Of a DNA stretch of 42,095 nt, positions 17,670-26,024 are shown one piece after another. The position numbers were made by a program, and so were the translations under genes. The DNA comes from CALZJC01 sp041574955 (lineage in GTDB: Bacteria > Acidobacteriota > Thermoanaerobaculia > Multivoradales > JAHEKO01). Under the pieces are notes generated by a model that was given only the letters and a program-made list of their open reading frames with translations, did no database searches and had not been told where the DNA came from. Each line of letters opens with the position of its first letter. Position 1 is the first letter of the stretch. The stretch is taken from contig JBFGNS010000015.1 of the NCBI GenBank assembly GCA_041574955.1, positions 1-42,095 on the forward strand, written 5' to 3'.

Positions 17670-18688
17670 AGCAGCTCCACTTCGCGGACCTCGAGCTGCT
17701 GTGGATGCTGCTGCCGCTGTACCTGGTGTGGGCGGCGGGCTGGTGGCTGCTGGCGCGCCGGCGGAGCGGCGTCGTGCGCTTCTCCTCGACCCGCACGCTC
17801 GAGCGCCTGCGCCCCTCGCGGCGGCTGCTCGCGCGGCGCGCGGTGCAGGGGCTGCGCCTGGTGACCGTGGCGCTGCTGATCCTCGGCATGGCGCGGCCGC
17901 AGACCGGCCGGCGGCAGACCGAGGTACGCACCGAGGGCATCGACATCATCCTGGTGCTCGACACCTCCGGCAGCATGCAGGCGCTCGACCTCGACGCCGA
18001 CCGGGCGGTCAACCGGCGCCGCAACCGGCTCGAGGTGTCGCGCGCCGTGGTCGAGCGGTTCGTGCAGAAGCGGCCCAACGACCAGATCGGCATGGTGGTG
18101 TTCGGCAGCCAGGCCTACACCCAGTGCCCGCTGACCCTCGATCACGGCGTGGTGGCCGCCTTCCTGGAGCGGGTCGAGATCGGCATGGCGGGAGACCAGG
18201 GCACCGCCATCGGGTCGGCGCTGGGCACCGCGATCAAGCGGCTGCGCGAGTCCGAGGCCGAGTCGAAGGTGATCATCCTGCTGACCGACGGCCGCAACAA
18301 CGCCGGCGCCCTGACGCCGCGCAAGGCGGCCGAGATCGCCCGCACCTTCGACGTCAAGATCTACGCCATCGGCGTCGGCACGCGCGGCAAGGCACCGTTC
18401 ATCGTGGACTCGCTGTTCGGCAAGCGGGTGATCTACGAGGACGTCGAGATCGACGAGCCGATGCTGCAGGAGATCGCGGCCGAGACCGGCGGCGCTTACT
18501 TCCGGGCGGAGGACGGCGAGGCGCTGGCGGCGATCTACGACGAGATCGACCGGATGGAGAAGACCGAGGTCACCACCGAGAGCCACATGGAGTACGACGA
18601 GCGCTTCCGGATGCTGGCGCTGCCGGCGCTCGGCCTGCTGCTGCTCGAGACTCTGCTGCTCGGCACCCGTCTGCGCAAGCTGCCATGA
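17666..18688 (+). CDS. batA: BatA: membrane VWA-domain protein
   Basis: 340 residues from GTG 17666 (ribosome site GGGAGGA at 17653-17659; GTGA overlap with the previous stop). Two N-terminal membrane helices (WMLLPLYLVWAAGWWLL and the one before RPQTGRR) flank a short loop. The VWA domain has an intact metal site, DTSGS (99-103), then FGSQAYTQCPLTLD and LLTDGRNNAG. A C-terminal helix re-enters the membrane. This matches BatA of aerotolerance operons, a metal-dependent protein-interaction module facing the periplasm or cytoplasm depending on the model. Confidence 0.93.
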   Translation: MKQLHFADLELLWMLLPLYLVWAAGWWLLARRRSGVVRFSSTRTLERLRPSRRLLARRAVQGLRLVTVALLILGMARPQTGRRQTEVRTEGIDIILVLDTSGSMQALDLDADRAVNRRRNRLEVSRAVVERFVQKRPNDQIGMVVFGSQAYTQCPLTLDHGVVAAFLERVEIGMAGDQGTAIGSALGTAIKRLRESEAESKVIILLTDGRNNAGALTPRKAAEIARTFDVKIYAIGVGTRGKAPFIVDSLFGKRVIYEDVEIDEPMLQEIAAETGGAYFRAEDGEALAAIYDEIDRMEKTEVTTESHMEYDERFRMLALPALGLLLLETLLLGTRLRKLP

Positions 18689-20829
18689 GCTCCCGCCGAC
18701 CGCAGCTCCCCCTCCGCCTCGGCCGGCTGGCGCCGCTGGCCGCGGCCGTGCTGCTCGCCGGCTGCGACCAGGTGAGGATCGGCAGTCCGCGCAGCCTCTG
18801 GCTGCTGTGGCTGGCGCCGGCGCTGGCGGTGTTCTTCGCCTACTCATTCGCCAGCCGCGCCCGCCTGCTGCGACGCTTCGCCACCCCGGCCATGCTGGCG
18901 CGGCTCACCTCCGGCGTAAGCCGGCCACGGCAGCTCGTCAAGGCGGCGCTCGTGGTGCTGGCGGTGCTGGCCACCGCGCTCGCCCTGGCCGAGCTCAAGT
19001 ACGGCTTCACCTGGGAGGAGGTGCAGCGGCGCGGCGTCGACATCGTCATCGCTCTCGACGTCTCCGACAGCATGCTGGTCGAGGACGCCGAGAGCGGCGG
19101 CCGGCTGAGCCGGCTCGAGCGGGCCAAGCGCGAGATCGCCGACTTGCTGCGGCTGGTCGAAGGCGACCGCATCGGCCTGGTTGCGTTCGCCGGCAGCGCC
19201 TTCCTGGAGTGCCCGCTGACCCTCGACTACGGCGCCGCCCAGCTGTTCCTGTCGGCCATCGACACCGACCTCATCCCGGTCAAGGGCACCGCGCTCGGCG
19301 AGGCGATCCGCACGGCGGTGGCGGCGTTCGAGGGCGGCACCCACGACTCGCGCGCGATCATCCTGATCACCGACGGCGAGGACCACGTCGGCGACGCGCT
19401 CGACGCCGCCGAGCAGGCCAAGCTGGCGGGAGTGCGGATTTTCGCCATCGGCATCGGGCGCGACGAGGGTGCCCCCATTCCGGCCGCCGGCGGCGGCTTC
19501 CGGCGCGACCGCCGCGGCGAGATCATCCTCAGCCGGCTGGACGAGGCGACCCTGCAGCGGATCGCGCTCACCACCGGCGGACGGTACGTGCGCTCGGTCA
19601 CCGGCGACGTCGACCTGGAGCAGATCTACGCCCAGGGGATCAAGGCGACGCTCGTGGACCGCGAGCTCGAATCGCAGCGCCGGCAGCGCTGGAAGGACCG
19701 CTTCCAGTGGCTGCTGGCGGTCGCGCTGGTCGCCCTCATGCTCGAGCCGCTGGTCGGCGAGCGCCGCCGGCGGGCGGAGTCCGCCGCCGCCGGGCTGCGT
19801 GCCGGCACCGCCGCCGGCGCCGCGGTCCTGGCGGCCGCACTGGCGCTCGCCGGCGCGGTACCGGCCGGCGCCGGGCAGACCGGCGAGCCGCCGCCGGCCG
19901 AGCAGGCCGCGCCGGCGGTGTCCGGCGGCGACCTCGACGACCCGTGGAACGCCTACCAGGCGGGCGCCTACGACCGGGCGCTTCAGGGCTTCATCGAGCG
20001 CCAGGTGGAGAACCCCGAGGAGCCGGTGCTGGCGCTGGCGGTGGGCAGCAGCCGCTACCAGCTCAACGACTTCGCCGCCGCCGACAAGGAGTTCGCCCGC
20101 GCCGCCCTGGCAGCCGACCCCGGCACCCGCCAGCGAGCCCTCTACAACCTGGGCAACTCCGCCTACCGCCAGGGCCGGCTGGAGGAGGCCGTCGAGCTGT
20201 ACAAGGCGGCGCTCGAGGTCGACCCGGACGACGAGGACGCCAAGTTCAACCTCGAGTTCGTGCGCGAGGAGATCCGGCGCCGGCTCGAGCAGGCCCGCCA
20301 GCGCGAGCAACAGCAGCAGGGCCAGCAGGACGGCCAGAACCAGCAGGAGACCGAAGGCGACGGCGGACAGCAGCCACAGGACCAGGAGGGACAGGAGCAG
20401 GAGCCGCAGGACGGGCAGCAGCAGGGAGAGCAGGACACCGAACGGCAGCAGCAGCCGGGCGGGGCCGACAGCGACGGCGACGGCCTGCCCGACGCCACCG
20501 AGCGCCAGGGCGCCAACCCGACGGACCCCGCCGACCCCGACAGCGACGGCGACTCGCTGCCGGACGGTGCCGAGGACAGCAACCGCAACGGGCGGGTCGA
20601 CGCCGGCGAGACCGACCCCAACCGTGCCGACAGCGACGGCGACGGGGTACCGGACGCCGCCGATCCCGACACGCCCGCCGGCACGGTGGCGGCCGCACAG
20701 GCCGAGGGCGACCCGGGCGGGCTGACGCCCGAGGAGGCCGAGCGGTACCTGCAGGCGCTGGAAGACGGCCGGCCGCAGCAGCGGCGGCCGGGTGATCGGC
20801 GGGCGACGCGCCCGCGCAAGGACTGGTGA
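18685..20829 (+). CDS. batB: BatB-BatC fusion with thrombospondin-type-3-like repeats
   Basis: 714 residues from ATG 18685 (ATGA overlap). A signal-like start has a lipobox (LLAGC, C27) with Asp at +2. Membrane helices lie at about 37-55 and 84-103. The VWA domain has metal site DVSDS (125-129) and ECPLTLDYGAAQLF. After a third and fourth helix, residues 415-525 are TPRs (YNLGNSAYRQGRLEEAVELY), equivalent to BatC. A Gln/Glu-rich stretch (542-592) precedes three DSDGDGLPD-like units (594-665), which in thrombospondin type 3 repeats bind calcium. BatB and BatC are separate genes in many bacteria. The calcium-type repeats probably lie in the periplasm. Confidence 0.88.
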   Translation: MSSRRPQLPLRLGRLAPLAAAVLLAGCDQVRIGSPRSLWLLWLAPALAVFFAYSFASRARLLRRFATPAMLARLTSGVSRPRQLVKAALVVLAVLATALALAELKYGFTWEEVQRRGVDIVIALDVSDSMLVEDAESGGRLSRLERAKREIADLLRLVEGDRIGLVAFAGSAFLECPLTLDYGAAQLFLSAIDTDLIPVKGTALGEAIRTAVAAFEGGTHDSRAIILITDGEDHVGDALDAAEQAKLAGVRIFAIGIGRDEGAPIPAAGGGFRRDRRGEIILSRLDEATLQRIALTTGGRYVRSVTGDVDLEQIYAQGIKATLVDRELESQRRQRWKDRFQWLLAVALVALMLEPLVGERRRRAESAAAGLRAGTAAGAAVLAAALALAGAVPAGAGQTGEPPPAEQAAPAVSGGDLDDPWNAYQAGAYDRALQGFIERQVENPEEPVLALAVGSSRYQLNDFAAADKEFARAALAADPGTRQRALYNLGNSAYRQGRLEEAVELYKAALEVDPDDEDAKFNLEFVREEIRRRLEQARQREQQQQGQQDGQNQQETEGDGGQQPQDQEGQEQEPQDGQQQGEQDTERQQQPGGADSDGDGLPDATERQGANPTDPADPDSDGDSLPDGAEDSNRNGRVDAGETDPNRADSDGDGVPDAADPDTPAGTVAAAQAEGDPGGLTPEEAERYLQALEDGRPQQRRPGDRRATRPRKDW

Positions 20830-22559
20830 CGGTGCTCGCCGGACGCAGGCTCTCGCCCCTGGTGACCGCCGCGCTGCTGGCCGGGGCGTGGCTCGTCGGC
20901 CGGCCGGCGGCCGCCCAGTCGATCCAAGCCGAGATCGACCGCACCGAGGCCACCGTCGAGGACCAGCTCCGGCTGACCCTCACCGTGATCGGCTCACAGA
21001 GCGCCCAGCCGGTGCTGCCACCGCTGCCGGAGTTCGAGGTGATCGCCGCCGGCACCAGCAAGCAGTGGAGCTTCAGCAACGGCCGCGCCAGCTCGCGCGT
21101 CGCCTACACCTACCTGCTGCTGCCGCGTAGCGAGGGCGAGTTCGAGATCGGCGCCGCCACCGTCGAGATCGACGATCAGCTCCACTCGAGCCGCCCCATC
21201 CGGGTGCGCATCGTGGCGACATCGGCCGAGCCGCGGCAGAGCCGCGACCTGTTCCTCACCGCCAGCCTGTCGACCTCTTCGCCCTTCGTCGGCCAGCAGG
21301 TGCTGTTCACCTGGCGGCTGTACCGCCGGCTGCGGATCGCCGACGCGCGGCTCGATCCGTTCGAGTTCGAAGGCTTCCTGGTGGAGGATCTCGGCGACGT
21401 TCGCGAGTTCGAGACCACGGTGAACGGCCAGACCTTCCTGGTGAGCGAGATCCGCAAGGCGCTGTTCCCGCAGGAGACCGGCACCCTCACCATCCCGCCG
21501 ACACGGCTGAGCTGCCAGGTGGTGGTCGGGCGCCAGCAGTCCGGTCGCGGGGCGTTCGACGACCTCTTCGGCCGCCCGGCCACCGCCACCCGGGTGCTGC
21601 GCAGCGATCCGCTCGCGGTCGAGGTGCGCCCGTTGCCCCAGCCACCACCCGGCTTCAGCGGCCTGGTCGGTAGCTTCGAGCTGGCCAGCTCGGTCAGTCA
21701 GGACCGGCTGCGCGCCGGCGAGTCCACCACCCTGGTGGTCGAGGTCTCGGGCCGCGGCAACGTGCAGATGATCCCCGAGCCACGGCTGCCCGAGATGCCG
21801 GCGTTCAAGGTCTACGACGACAAGCCCGGCGCCGACATCGTGCGCGGCAGCTCGGGGATGTCCGGCTCGCGCAGCTTCCGCAAGGCGCTGGTTGCGCAGC
21901 GCCCCGGCGAACACGCCGTGCCGCCGCTCGAGCTGGTGTACTTCGATCCCGAGGCCGAGAGCTACCGCACCGCGCGTTCGGCCGAGATCCCTCTCGCCGT
22001 CGAGGCCGCCGAGGGGCAGGAGGAGCTGCGCCTGACCGAAACCATCGCTCCGAGCACCGGCAAGGTCGCGGTGCGGATCCTGGCGGAGGACATCCTACCG
22101 CTGTACGGCGGTGTCGACGCCCTGACCCAGCCCGGCAGGCCCGAACGGCGCCGGCTGGCTCTCGGCCTGCTGACCCCGCCGCTCGCCTATCTCGGGCTGT
22201 GGGCGGCGGCGCGGCGCCGGCGCCGCTACCGCGAAGACCGGGCCCTCGCCCGCCGTCAGCGCGCCGCCGCCCGTGCCCGCCGGCGGCTCAAGAGGGTCGA
22301 CGGCGGGGATGCCGAGGCCCTGTCGCGCTGCCTGCGCGAGTTCGTCGGCGACAAGCTGGGTCTCGAGGGAGTCGCGCTGACGCCGCCGGAAGTGCGCAAC
22401 CACCTGGCCCGCCACGGTGTCGACGAGGCCGCAGTGGCGTCGGCGGGTCGGCTGCTCGACCGGCTGGAAGCCGCCCAGTACGGCGCCGGCGGCAAGACGC
22501 CCGACGGCCTGAGCGGCGAGGTCGCCGACCTGATCCGGCAACTGGACCGCCAGCTGTGA
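20826..22559 (+). CDS. batD: BatD: periplasmic oxygen-tolerance family membrane protein
   Basis: 577 residues from GTG 20826, overlapping the previous stop as GTGA. A signal peptide ends near RPAAAQ (about residue 35). Tandem beta-sandwich domains follow: EAEIDRT-like strands with LRLTLTVIGSQ, then FVGQQVLFTWRLYRRLRI and AGESTTLVVEVSGRGN. This is the BatD arrangement. A single membrane helix (about 440-455) precedes an Arg-rich cytoplasmic tail ending in a helical domain (DALSRCLREFVGDKLG-like). Its partners are BatA and BatB. Confidence 0.92.
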   Translation: MTVLAGRRLSPLVTAALLAGAWLVGRPAAAQSIQAEIDRTEATVEDQLRLTLTVIGSQSAQPVLPPLPEFEVIAAGTSKQWSFSNGRASSRVAYTYLLLPRSEGEFEIGAATVEIDDQLHSSRPIRVRIVATSAEPRQSRDLFLTASLSTSSPFVGQQVLFTWRLYRRLRIADARLDPFEFEGFLVEDLGDVREFETTVNGQTFLVSEIRKALFPQETGTLTIPPTRLSCQVVVGRQQSGRGAFDDLFGRPATATRVLRSDPLAVEVRPLPQPPPGFSGLVGSFELASSVSQDRLRAGESTTLVVEVSGRGNVQMIPEPRLPEMPAFKVYDDKPGADIVRGSSGMSGSRSFRKALVAQRPGEHAVPPLELVYFDPEAESYRTARSAEIPLAVEAAEGQEELRLTETIAPSTGKVAVRILAEDILPLYGGVDALTQPGRPERRRLALGLLTPPLAYLGLWAAARRRRRYREDRALARRQRAAARARRRLKRVDGGDAEALSRCLREFVGDKLGLEGVALTPPEVRNHLARHGVDEAAVASAGRLLDRLEAAQYGAGGKTPDGLSGEVADLIRQLDRQL

Positions 22560-23326
22560 GACCCCTCGTGCTCCTGCTAGCGGCGCTGGCGCCGGCGGCC
22601 GCTGCCGCCGCGGCGCCCGCCGGCGGGCTTCTGGACCGCCAGCCGGCCGAGCTGTGGCTCGAGGCCAAGAGCGCTTACGAGGCCGGCGAGTACGGCCGCG
22701 CGGTAGAGCTCTACGGCCGGCTGGAAGAGGCCGGTCTCGACGGTGGCAGGCTGCACTACAACCTGGGCAACGCCCACCTGCGCAGCGGCGAGCTGGGCCG
22801 GGCGATCGCCTCCTACCTGCGCAGCCGGGCGCGCATGCCGCGCGACGAAGACCTCGCGGCCAACCTCGACTTCGCCCGCCGCAGCGTCAAGGACGCCATA
22901 GCGCCCCCGGAGCCATCGCCGCTGGTGGCGACGCTGCTGTTCTGGCACTTCTCCATGAGCAGCAGCGAGCTCGCCTGGCTGGCCGGGCTCATCAACCTGC
23001 TGCTCTGGTCCGCCCTGGCGCTGCGTCTCTACCGGCCGGCAGCGAGCGGCGCCACCGGCGCCGCCTGGGTGCTGGCCGTGCTGCTGCTGGTGGTCGGGGG
23101 CTCGCTGGCCTGGCGGCTGATCCGGCCCACCCGCATCGCCGTGGTGCTGCCGCCGGAGGTACCGGCCTATACCGCGCCGGACACCGACTCGGTGGTGCGG
23201 TTCAAGCTCCACGCCGGCAGCGAGCTGAGGCTCCGGTCGCGCCGCGACGGTTGGCTGCGGATCGCCCTGCCCGGCGGCGAGCAGGGCTGGATCGAAAGCG
23301 ACTGGGCCGAGGTCGTCGAGCGCTGA
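22556..23326 (+). CDS. batE: BatE: TPR and SH3-like membrane protein
   Basis: 256 residues from GTG 22556 (GTGA overlap with BatD). A signal peptide precedes TPR repeats (ELWLEAKSAYEAGEYGRAVE, LHYNLGNAHLRSGELGRAI). Two membrane helices (about 140-160 and 165-185) follow. A C-terminal SH3-like domain has PAYTAPDTDSVVRFKLHAGS and EQGWIESDWAEVVE. This is the standard BatE layout. It ends the operon; its stop is one base from the stop of the convergent M56 gene, leaving no room for a separate terminator. Confidence 0.9.
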   Translation: MRPLVLLLAALAPAAAAAAAPAGGLLDRQPAELWLEAKSAYEAGEYGRAVELYGRLEEAGLDGGRLHYNLGNAHLRSGELGRAIASYLRSRARMPRDEDLAANLDFARRSVKDAIAPPEPSPLVATLLFWHFSMSSSELAWLAGLINLLLWSALALRLYRPAASGATGAAWVLAVLLLVVGGSLAWRLIRPTRIAVVLPPEVPAYTAPDTDSVVRFKLHAGSELRLRSRRDGWLRIALPGGEQGWIESDWAEVVER

Positions 23327-23327
23327 G

Positions 23328-25496
23328 CTACGGCTGCTCCGGTTCGCCCCGCCGCTCGCCCTGTTCGGCGAGCTCGCGCCGCAGACGCTCGACCTCGGCA
23401 CGCAGCGTCTCCCGTTCGGCGGCGTGCTCGGCCAGCTCGGCCCGCAGCCGCTCGAGCTCCGGCGCCAGCTCGCGGCGCAGCTTCTCCAGCTCGGGCGCCA
23501 GCTCCTGCTTGAGCCGCTCGAGCTCGGGACGCAGCTCCTGGCGCAGACGGTCGAGCTCGGGCGCCAACTCGCCGCGCAGCCGCTCGAGCTCGGGGCGCAG
23601 CTCCTGGCGGAGCTCGCGCTGGAGCCGCTCGATCTCCGGACGCAGGTCACGGCGCAGCTTCTCCAGCTCGGGAGCGAGCTCGCGGCGCAGCTCGTCGAGC
23701 CGCAGCCGCTCCTCGGCCGTCAGCTGCCCGTCGGCAGCTAGCCGCTCGATCTCCGGACGCAGCTCGCGCAGCGCCTCCTCGACCGCCCGTTGCGCCTCCT
23801 CCTGAGCCGCTGCGATCTCGCGGCTGAACTGCTGGCTGGTCCGCAGCATCTCGGCCGCCAGGGCCTGCTGACGCTCGCGCACCTGCCGGACAAGCTCCGA
23901 GCCGTCGACCGCCGCGCCGGCCAGGCGAGCCGATTCGGCGGCCAGCCGGGCCGACTCTTCCGCCAGCCGGGCCGACAGCTCCCGCAGCCGCTCGTTGTCC
24001 ACGGCCACCGGCGCCAGTACCGGCAGCTCGACGCCCACCAGCGGTCCGGCAGCCAGCTCCGGCGGGATCCCCGGCGCGACCGCCATTCCCGGAAGGACAC
24101 CGCCGAACACGCCCGGCTCGATCGCGATGTCGAGCGGACCGATGCGGGGCGCCGTCGCCAGCCCGACCGGACCCGGAGCCGGCACGGCCAGCGCCGGCAG
24201 CGGTGGCGCCGGTGCGGCCGGAGAGCCCGGCGCCCCGGGAGCGCTCGGTCGCAGCGGGGCGATCCTGGGAAGCAGGGGTGCGGCGGGAGCTCCCGGCGGG
24301 ACGACCGGGGCGGCTGCAGCCGGAGCCTCGGGAGCCGGCGCAGCGGCCGGCGGCGCCGGTGGCGCCGGAACCGTCCCCCGGCTCTCGCCGGCGGCGGAGA
24401 CGCGGGGTGCCCACAGCACCAGGCCGGCCAGCACGGCGACTCCCACGGCCGCCAGCCAGCGCCGCGCGGCACCGCCGCCGGCCGGCCGCTCGGCACTCAA
24501 CAGTCGCGTCACCCGCGTCTCGAGCGACGAGCCGCCACCGGCCATCGCGGCCGAGGCCGCCAGCGGCGTCCTGCCCCACCCGGCCACCCTGGTGAGGGTC
24601 CGTGCCAGCGTCAGCGGCCGGCCGGTGGCCGCCGCCGCCCAGTCGTCCGAGCGCAGCTCGGCGAGCTGGCGCAGACGGCGCGCCGCGAGCCAGACCAGGG
24701 GGTGGAAGAAGAACACCACGCCCAGCACCCGGCCGGCCAGCAACCACAGGGGGTCGCGGCGGAGGATGTGCGCCAGCTCGTGCGCCACCACGCTCTCCTG
24801 CTCGTCGGGCTCCAGCTCGCGCAACAGGCGGGACGGCAGGCAGATCTCGCGGCGCACCGCGAACGGCAGCTCGATCTGCTCGCTGGCGCTGAGCGTCACC
24901 GGACGGCGGCGGCCCGCCCTGGCCAGCAGGGCGTCGAGCAGTCGGCGCAGTCGCCCGGCACGCAGCAGCCGGCGGCCGGCCAGCCGGCGGCGCAGCGCGA
25001 GCCAGCTCACAGCCAGCCGCGCGAGCAGCAGCGCGGCGCCCGCCAGCCACACACCTACCAGCCAGCCGGCTGGCCGCCAGTCGAGCTCCGCCCCGTTCGG
25101 CCTGCCGACGGCCAGCGGCGCGGTCGCGGTGGGCGCCGGCAGCGGCATCTCGAACACCACCCGCTCGGCGTTGGCCCGCCCCCGCCGCGCAGCGCTGCCG
25201 GCCGGAGGGCTGCCCCCCGCGGTGCCAGCTGCTTGGACACGGGCCGCCTGGGCACTGGCGACTTCGACGTCGCCGGCCGGCAGCGCCGGAACGCCGGCGA
25301 GCGCCAGCGCGAGAGCCGAGCTGGCCAGGGCGCCGACCAGGCCGATCTTCCAGGCCGCCTCCTCCAGGTCGGGCCGGCGCCGCAGACCGCAGGCGCTCGC
25401 CACTGCCACTACCGCCAGCAGAACGGCGGCGTGCAGCGCATAGGTCATCAGCCAGGACACCACGGCGGTCGATAACGAGGCTCCGTCGAAGCTCAT
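23328..25496 (-). CDS. BlaR1/MecR1-type M56 metallopeptidase with long coiled-coil tail
   Basis: 722 residues from ATG 25496, overlapping the repressor gene as ATGA. Membrane helices lie at about 12-35, 50-70 and 140-165. The zinc motif is HELAH (239-243) in ESVVAHELAHILRRDP, followed by a helix and the ELRSDDWAAA segment with the third ligand. After the fourth membrane helix (about 345-365) comes a Pro/Ala-rich linker (about 370-475), then a long charged helix. Residues 604-684 are seven near-perfect repeats of an 11-residue unit (RRELAPELEKL type). There is no penicillin-binding sensor domain. By analogy with BlaR1 it should sense an envelope signal and cleave BlaI, but the signal is unknown. 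Confidence 0.88.
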   Translation of the reverse strand: MSFDGASLSTAVVSWLMTYALHAAVLLAVVAVASACGLRRRPDLEEAAWKIGLVGALASSALALALAGVPALPAGDVEVASAQAARVQAAGTAGGSPPAGSAARRGRANAERVVFEMPLPAPTATAPLAVGRPNGAELDWRPAGWLVGVWLAGAALLLARLAVSWLALRRRLAGRRLLRAGRLRRLLDALLARAGRRRPVTLSASEQIELPFAVRREICLPSRLLRELEPDEQESVVAHELAHILRRDPLWLLAGRVLGVVFFFHPLVWLAARRLRQLAELRSDDWAAAATGRPLTLARTLTRVAGWGRTPLAASAAMAGGGSSLETRVTRLLSAERPAGGGAARRWLAAVGVAVLAGLVLWAPRVSAAGESRGTVPAPPAPPAAAPAPEAPAAAAPVVPPGAPAAPLLPRIAPLRPSAPGAPGSPAAPAPPLPALAVPAPGPVGLATAPRIGPLDIAIEPGVFGGVLPGMAVAPGIPPELAAGPLVGVELPVLAPVAVDNERLRELSARLAEESARLAAESARLAGAAVDGSELVRQVRERQQALAAEMLRTSQQFSREIAAAQEEAQRAVEEALRELRPEIERLAADGQLTAEERLRLDELRRELAPELEKLRRDLRPEIERLQRELRQELRPELERLRGELAPELDRLRQELRPELERLKQELAPELEKLRRELAPELERLRAELAEHAAERETLRAEVERLRRELAEQGERRGEPEQP
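23445..23687 (-). repeat. Tandem 33-bp coding repeats (11-residue, proline-punctuated)
   Basis: Seven in-frame units encode RRELAPELEKL, RRDLRPEIERL, a 15-residue unit with a 4-residue insert, RGELAPELDRL, RQELRPELERL, KQELAPELEKL and RRELAPELERL. Ala-Pro and Arg-Pro versions alternate over much of the array, giving a 22-residue super-period. Both DNA and protein are repetitive, so copy number may vary between strains. Confidence 0.9.
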
Positions 25497-25885
25497 GATG
25501 CGTCCTCCTCGAGTTCCCTTTCGGCGATCAGGCGGCGCAGCCGCTCCAGCTCGGCGGGCCGGATGTCGTGCTCGGATAGCAGGTGGCTGACCACGGCCAG
25601 CGGGTCGCCGGCGAACAGCCGGTCGGTGAGCCGCCCGACCATCGAGCGTCGTACCTGGCGCTCGCTGACCAGCGGCCGGTAGACGAAACGCCGGCCCTCG
25701 ACCCGGTGGGCCACGATCTCGCGCGCTTCCATCTTGGTGAGCATCGTCGCCACCGTGGTCGGGGCCAGCGAGCGCTCCGGCTGCAGCGCCTCGTGGACCT
25801 CGCGTACCGTCGCCTCGCCGCGCGGCCACAGCACCCCCAGAATCGCCAGCTGGAGATCGCCGAGCTGCTGCACCTTGTGGGTCAT
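25493..25885 (-). CDS. blaI: BlaI/MecI-family transcriptional repressor
   Basis: 130 residues from ATG 25885, with GAGG 7 bases upstream. The N-terminal winged helix (QLGDLQLAILGVLW, ATVREVHEAL, APTTVATMLTKMEA) is typical of BlaI, and the C-terminal helical part (MVGRLTDRLFAGDPLAVVSHLL) is the dimerisation and cleavage region. The frame runs further upstream, but that part is promoter DNA with an operator and is not coding. It overlaps the M56 gene by 4 bases, the standard repressor-sensor pair. It likely represses its own operon and may regulate distant genes. Confidence 0.95.
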   Translation of the reverse strand: MTHKVQQLGDLQLAILGVLWPRGEATVREVHEALQPERSLAPTTVATMLTKMEAREIVAHRVEGRRFVYRPLVSERQVRRSMVGRLTDRLFAGDPLAVVSHLLSEHDIRPAELERLRRLIAERELEEDAS

Positions 25886-25949
25886 TGGCTGCCTCGCTTC
25901 CAGGTGGGTGTACGTGAAAACGACCTCGGTAGTTGCTCTGACGACCCAA

Positions 25950-25978
25950 TTAGTACTACTTAGGTAGTTCAAAGTCAA
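25950..25978 (-). promoter_or_regulatory. BlaI-M56 promoter with embedded dyad operator
   Basis: On the minus strand TTGACT (25978-25973) is followed after 17 bases by TACTAA (25955-25950). The spacer contains ACTACTTAGGTAGT (25955-25968), a dyad with perfect 5-bp arms (ACTAC/GTAGT) that overlaps the -10. This is where a BlaI-type dimer would block RNA polymerase. A further GTAGT half-site lies at 25929-25933. The -35 is strong and the -10 modest. Confidence 0.6.
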
Positions 25979-25984
25979 GTAGCC

Positions 25985-25990
25985 TAGGAT
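25985..25990 (+). promoter_or_regulatory. -10-like element TAGGAT for the diguanylate cyclase gene
   Basis: TAGGAT lies 34 bases before ATG 26025 and adjoins the BlaI operator, so repressor bound there could also affect this gene. No -35 is evident. Confidence 0.3.
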
Positions 25991-26024
25991 TCCGCCGTCC
26001 CGGGCACTGATCCCTTCCCCATCC

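Noticed and set aside
23421..23700. The 33-bp repeats as a CRISPR-like array
   Set aside because: The units are contiguous, in frame and encode an 11-residue helix repeat; there are no spacers.
25497..25949. N-terminal extension of the M56 protein frame
   Set aside because: It overlaps the whole BlaI gene in another frame and shows no membrane-protein features; the ATG overlapping the BlaI stop is the expected start.
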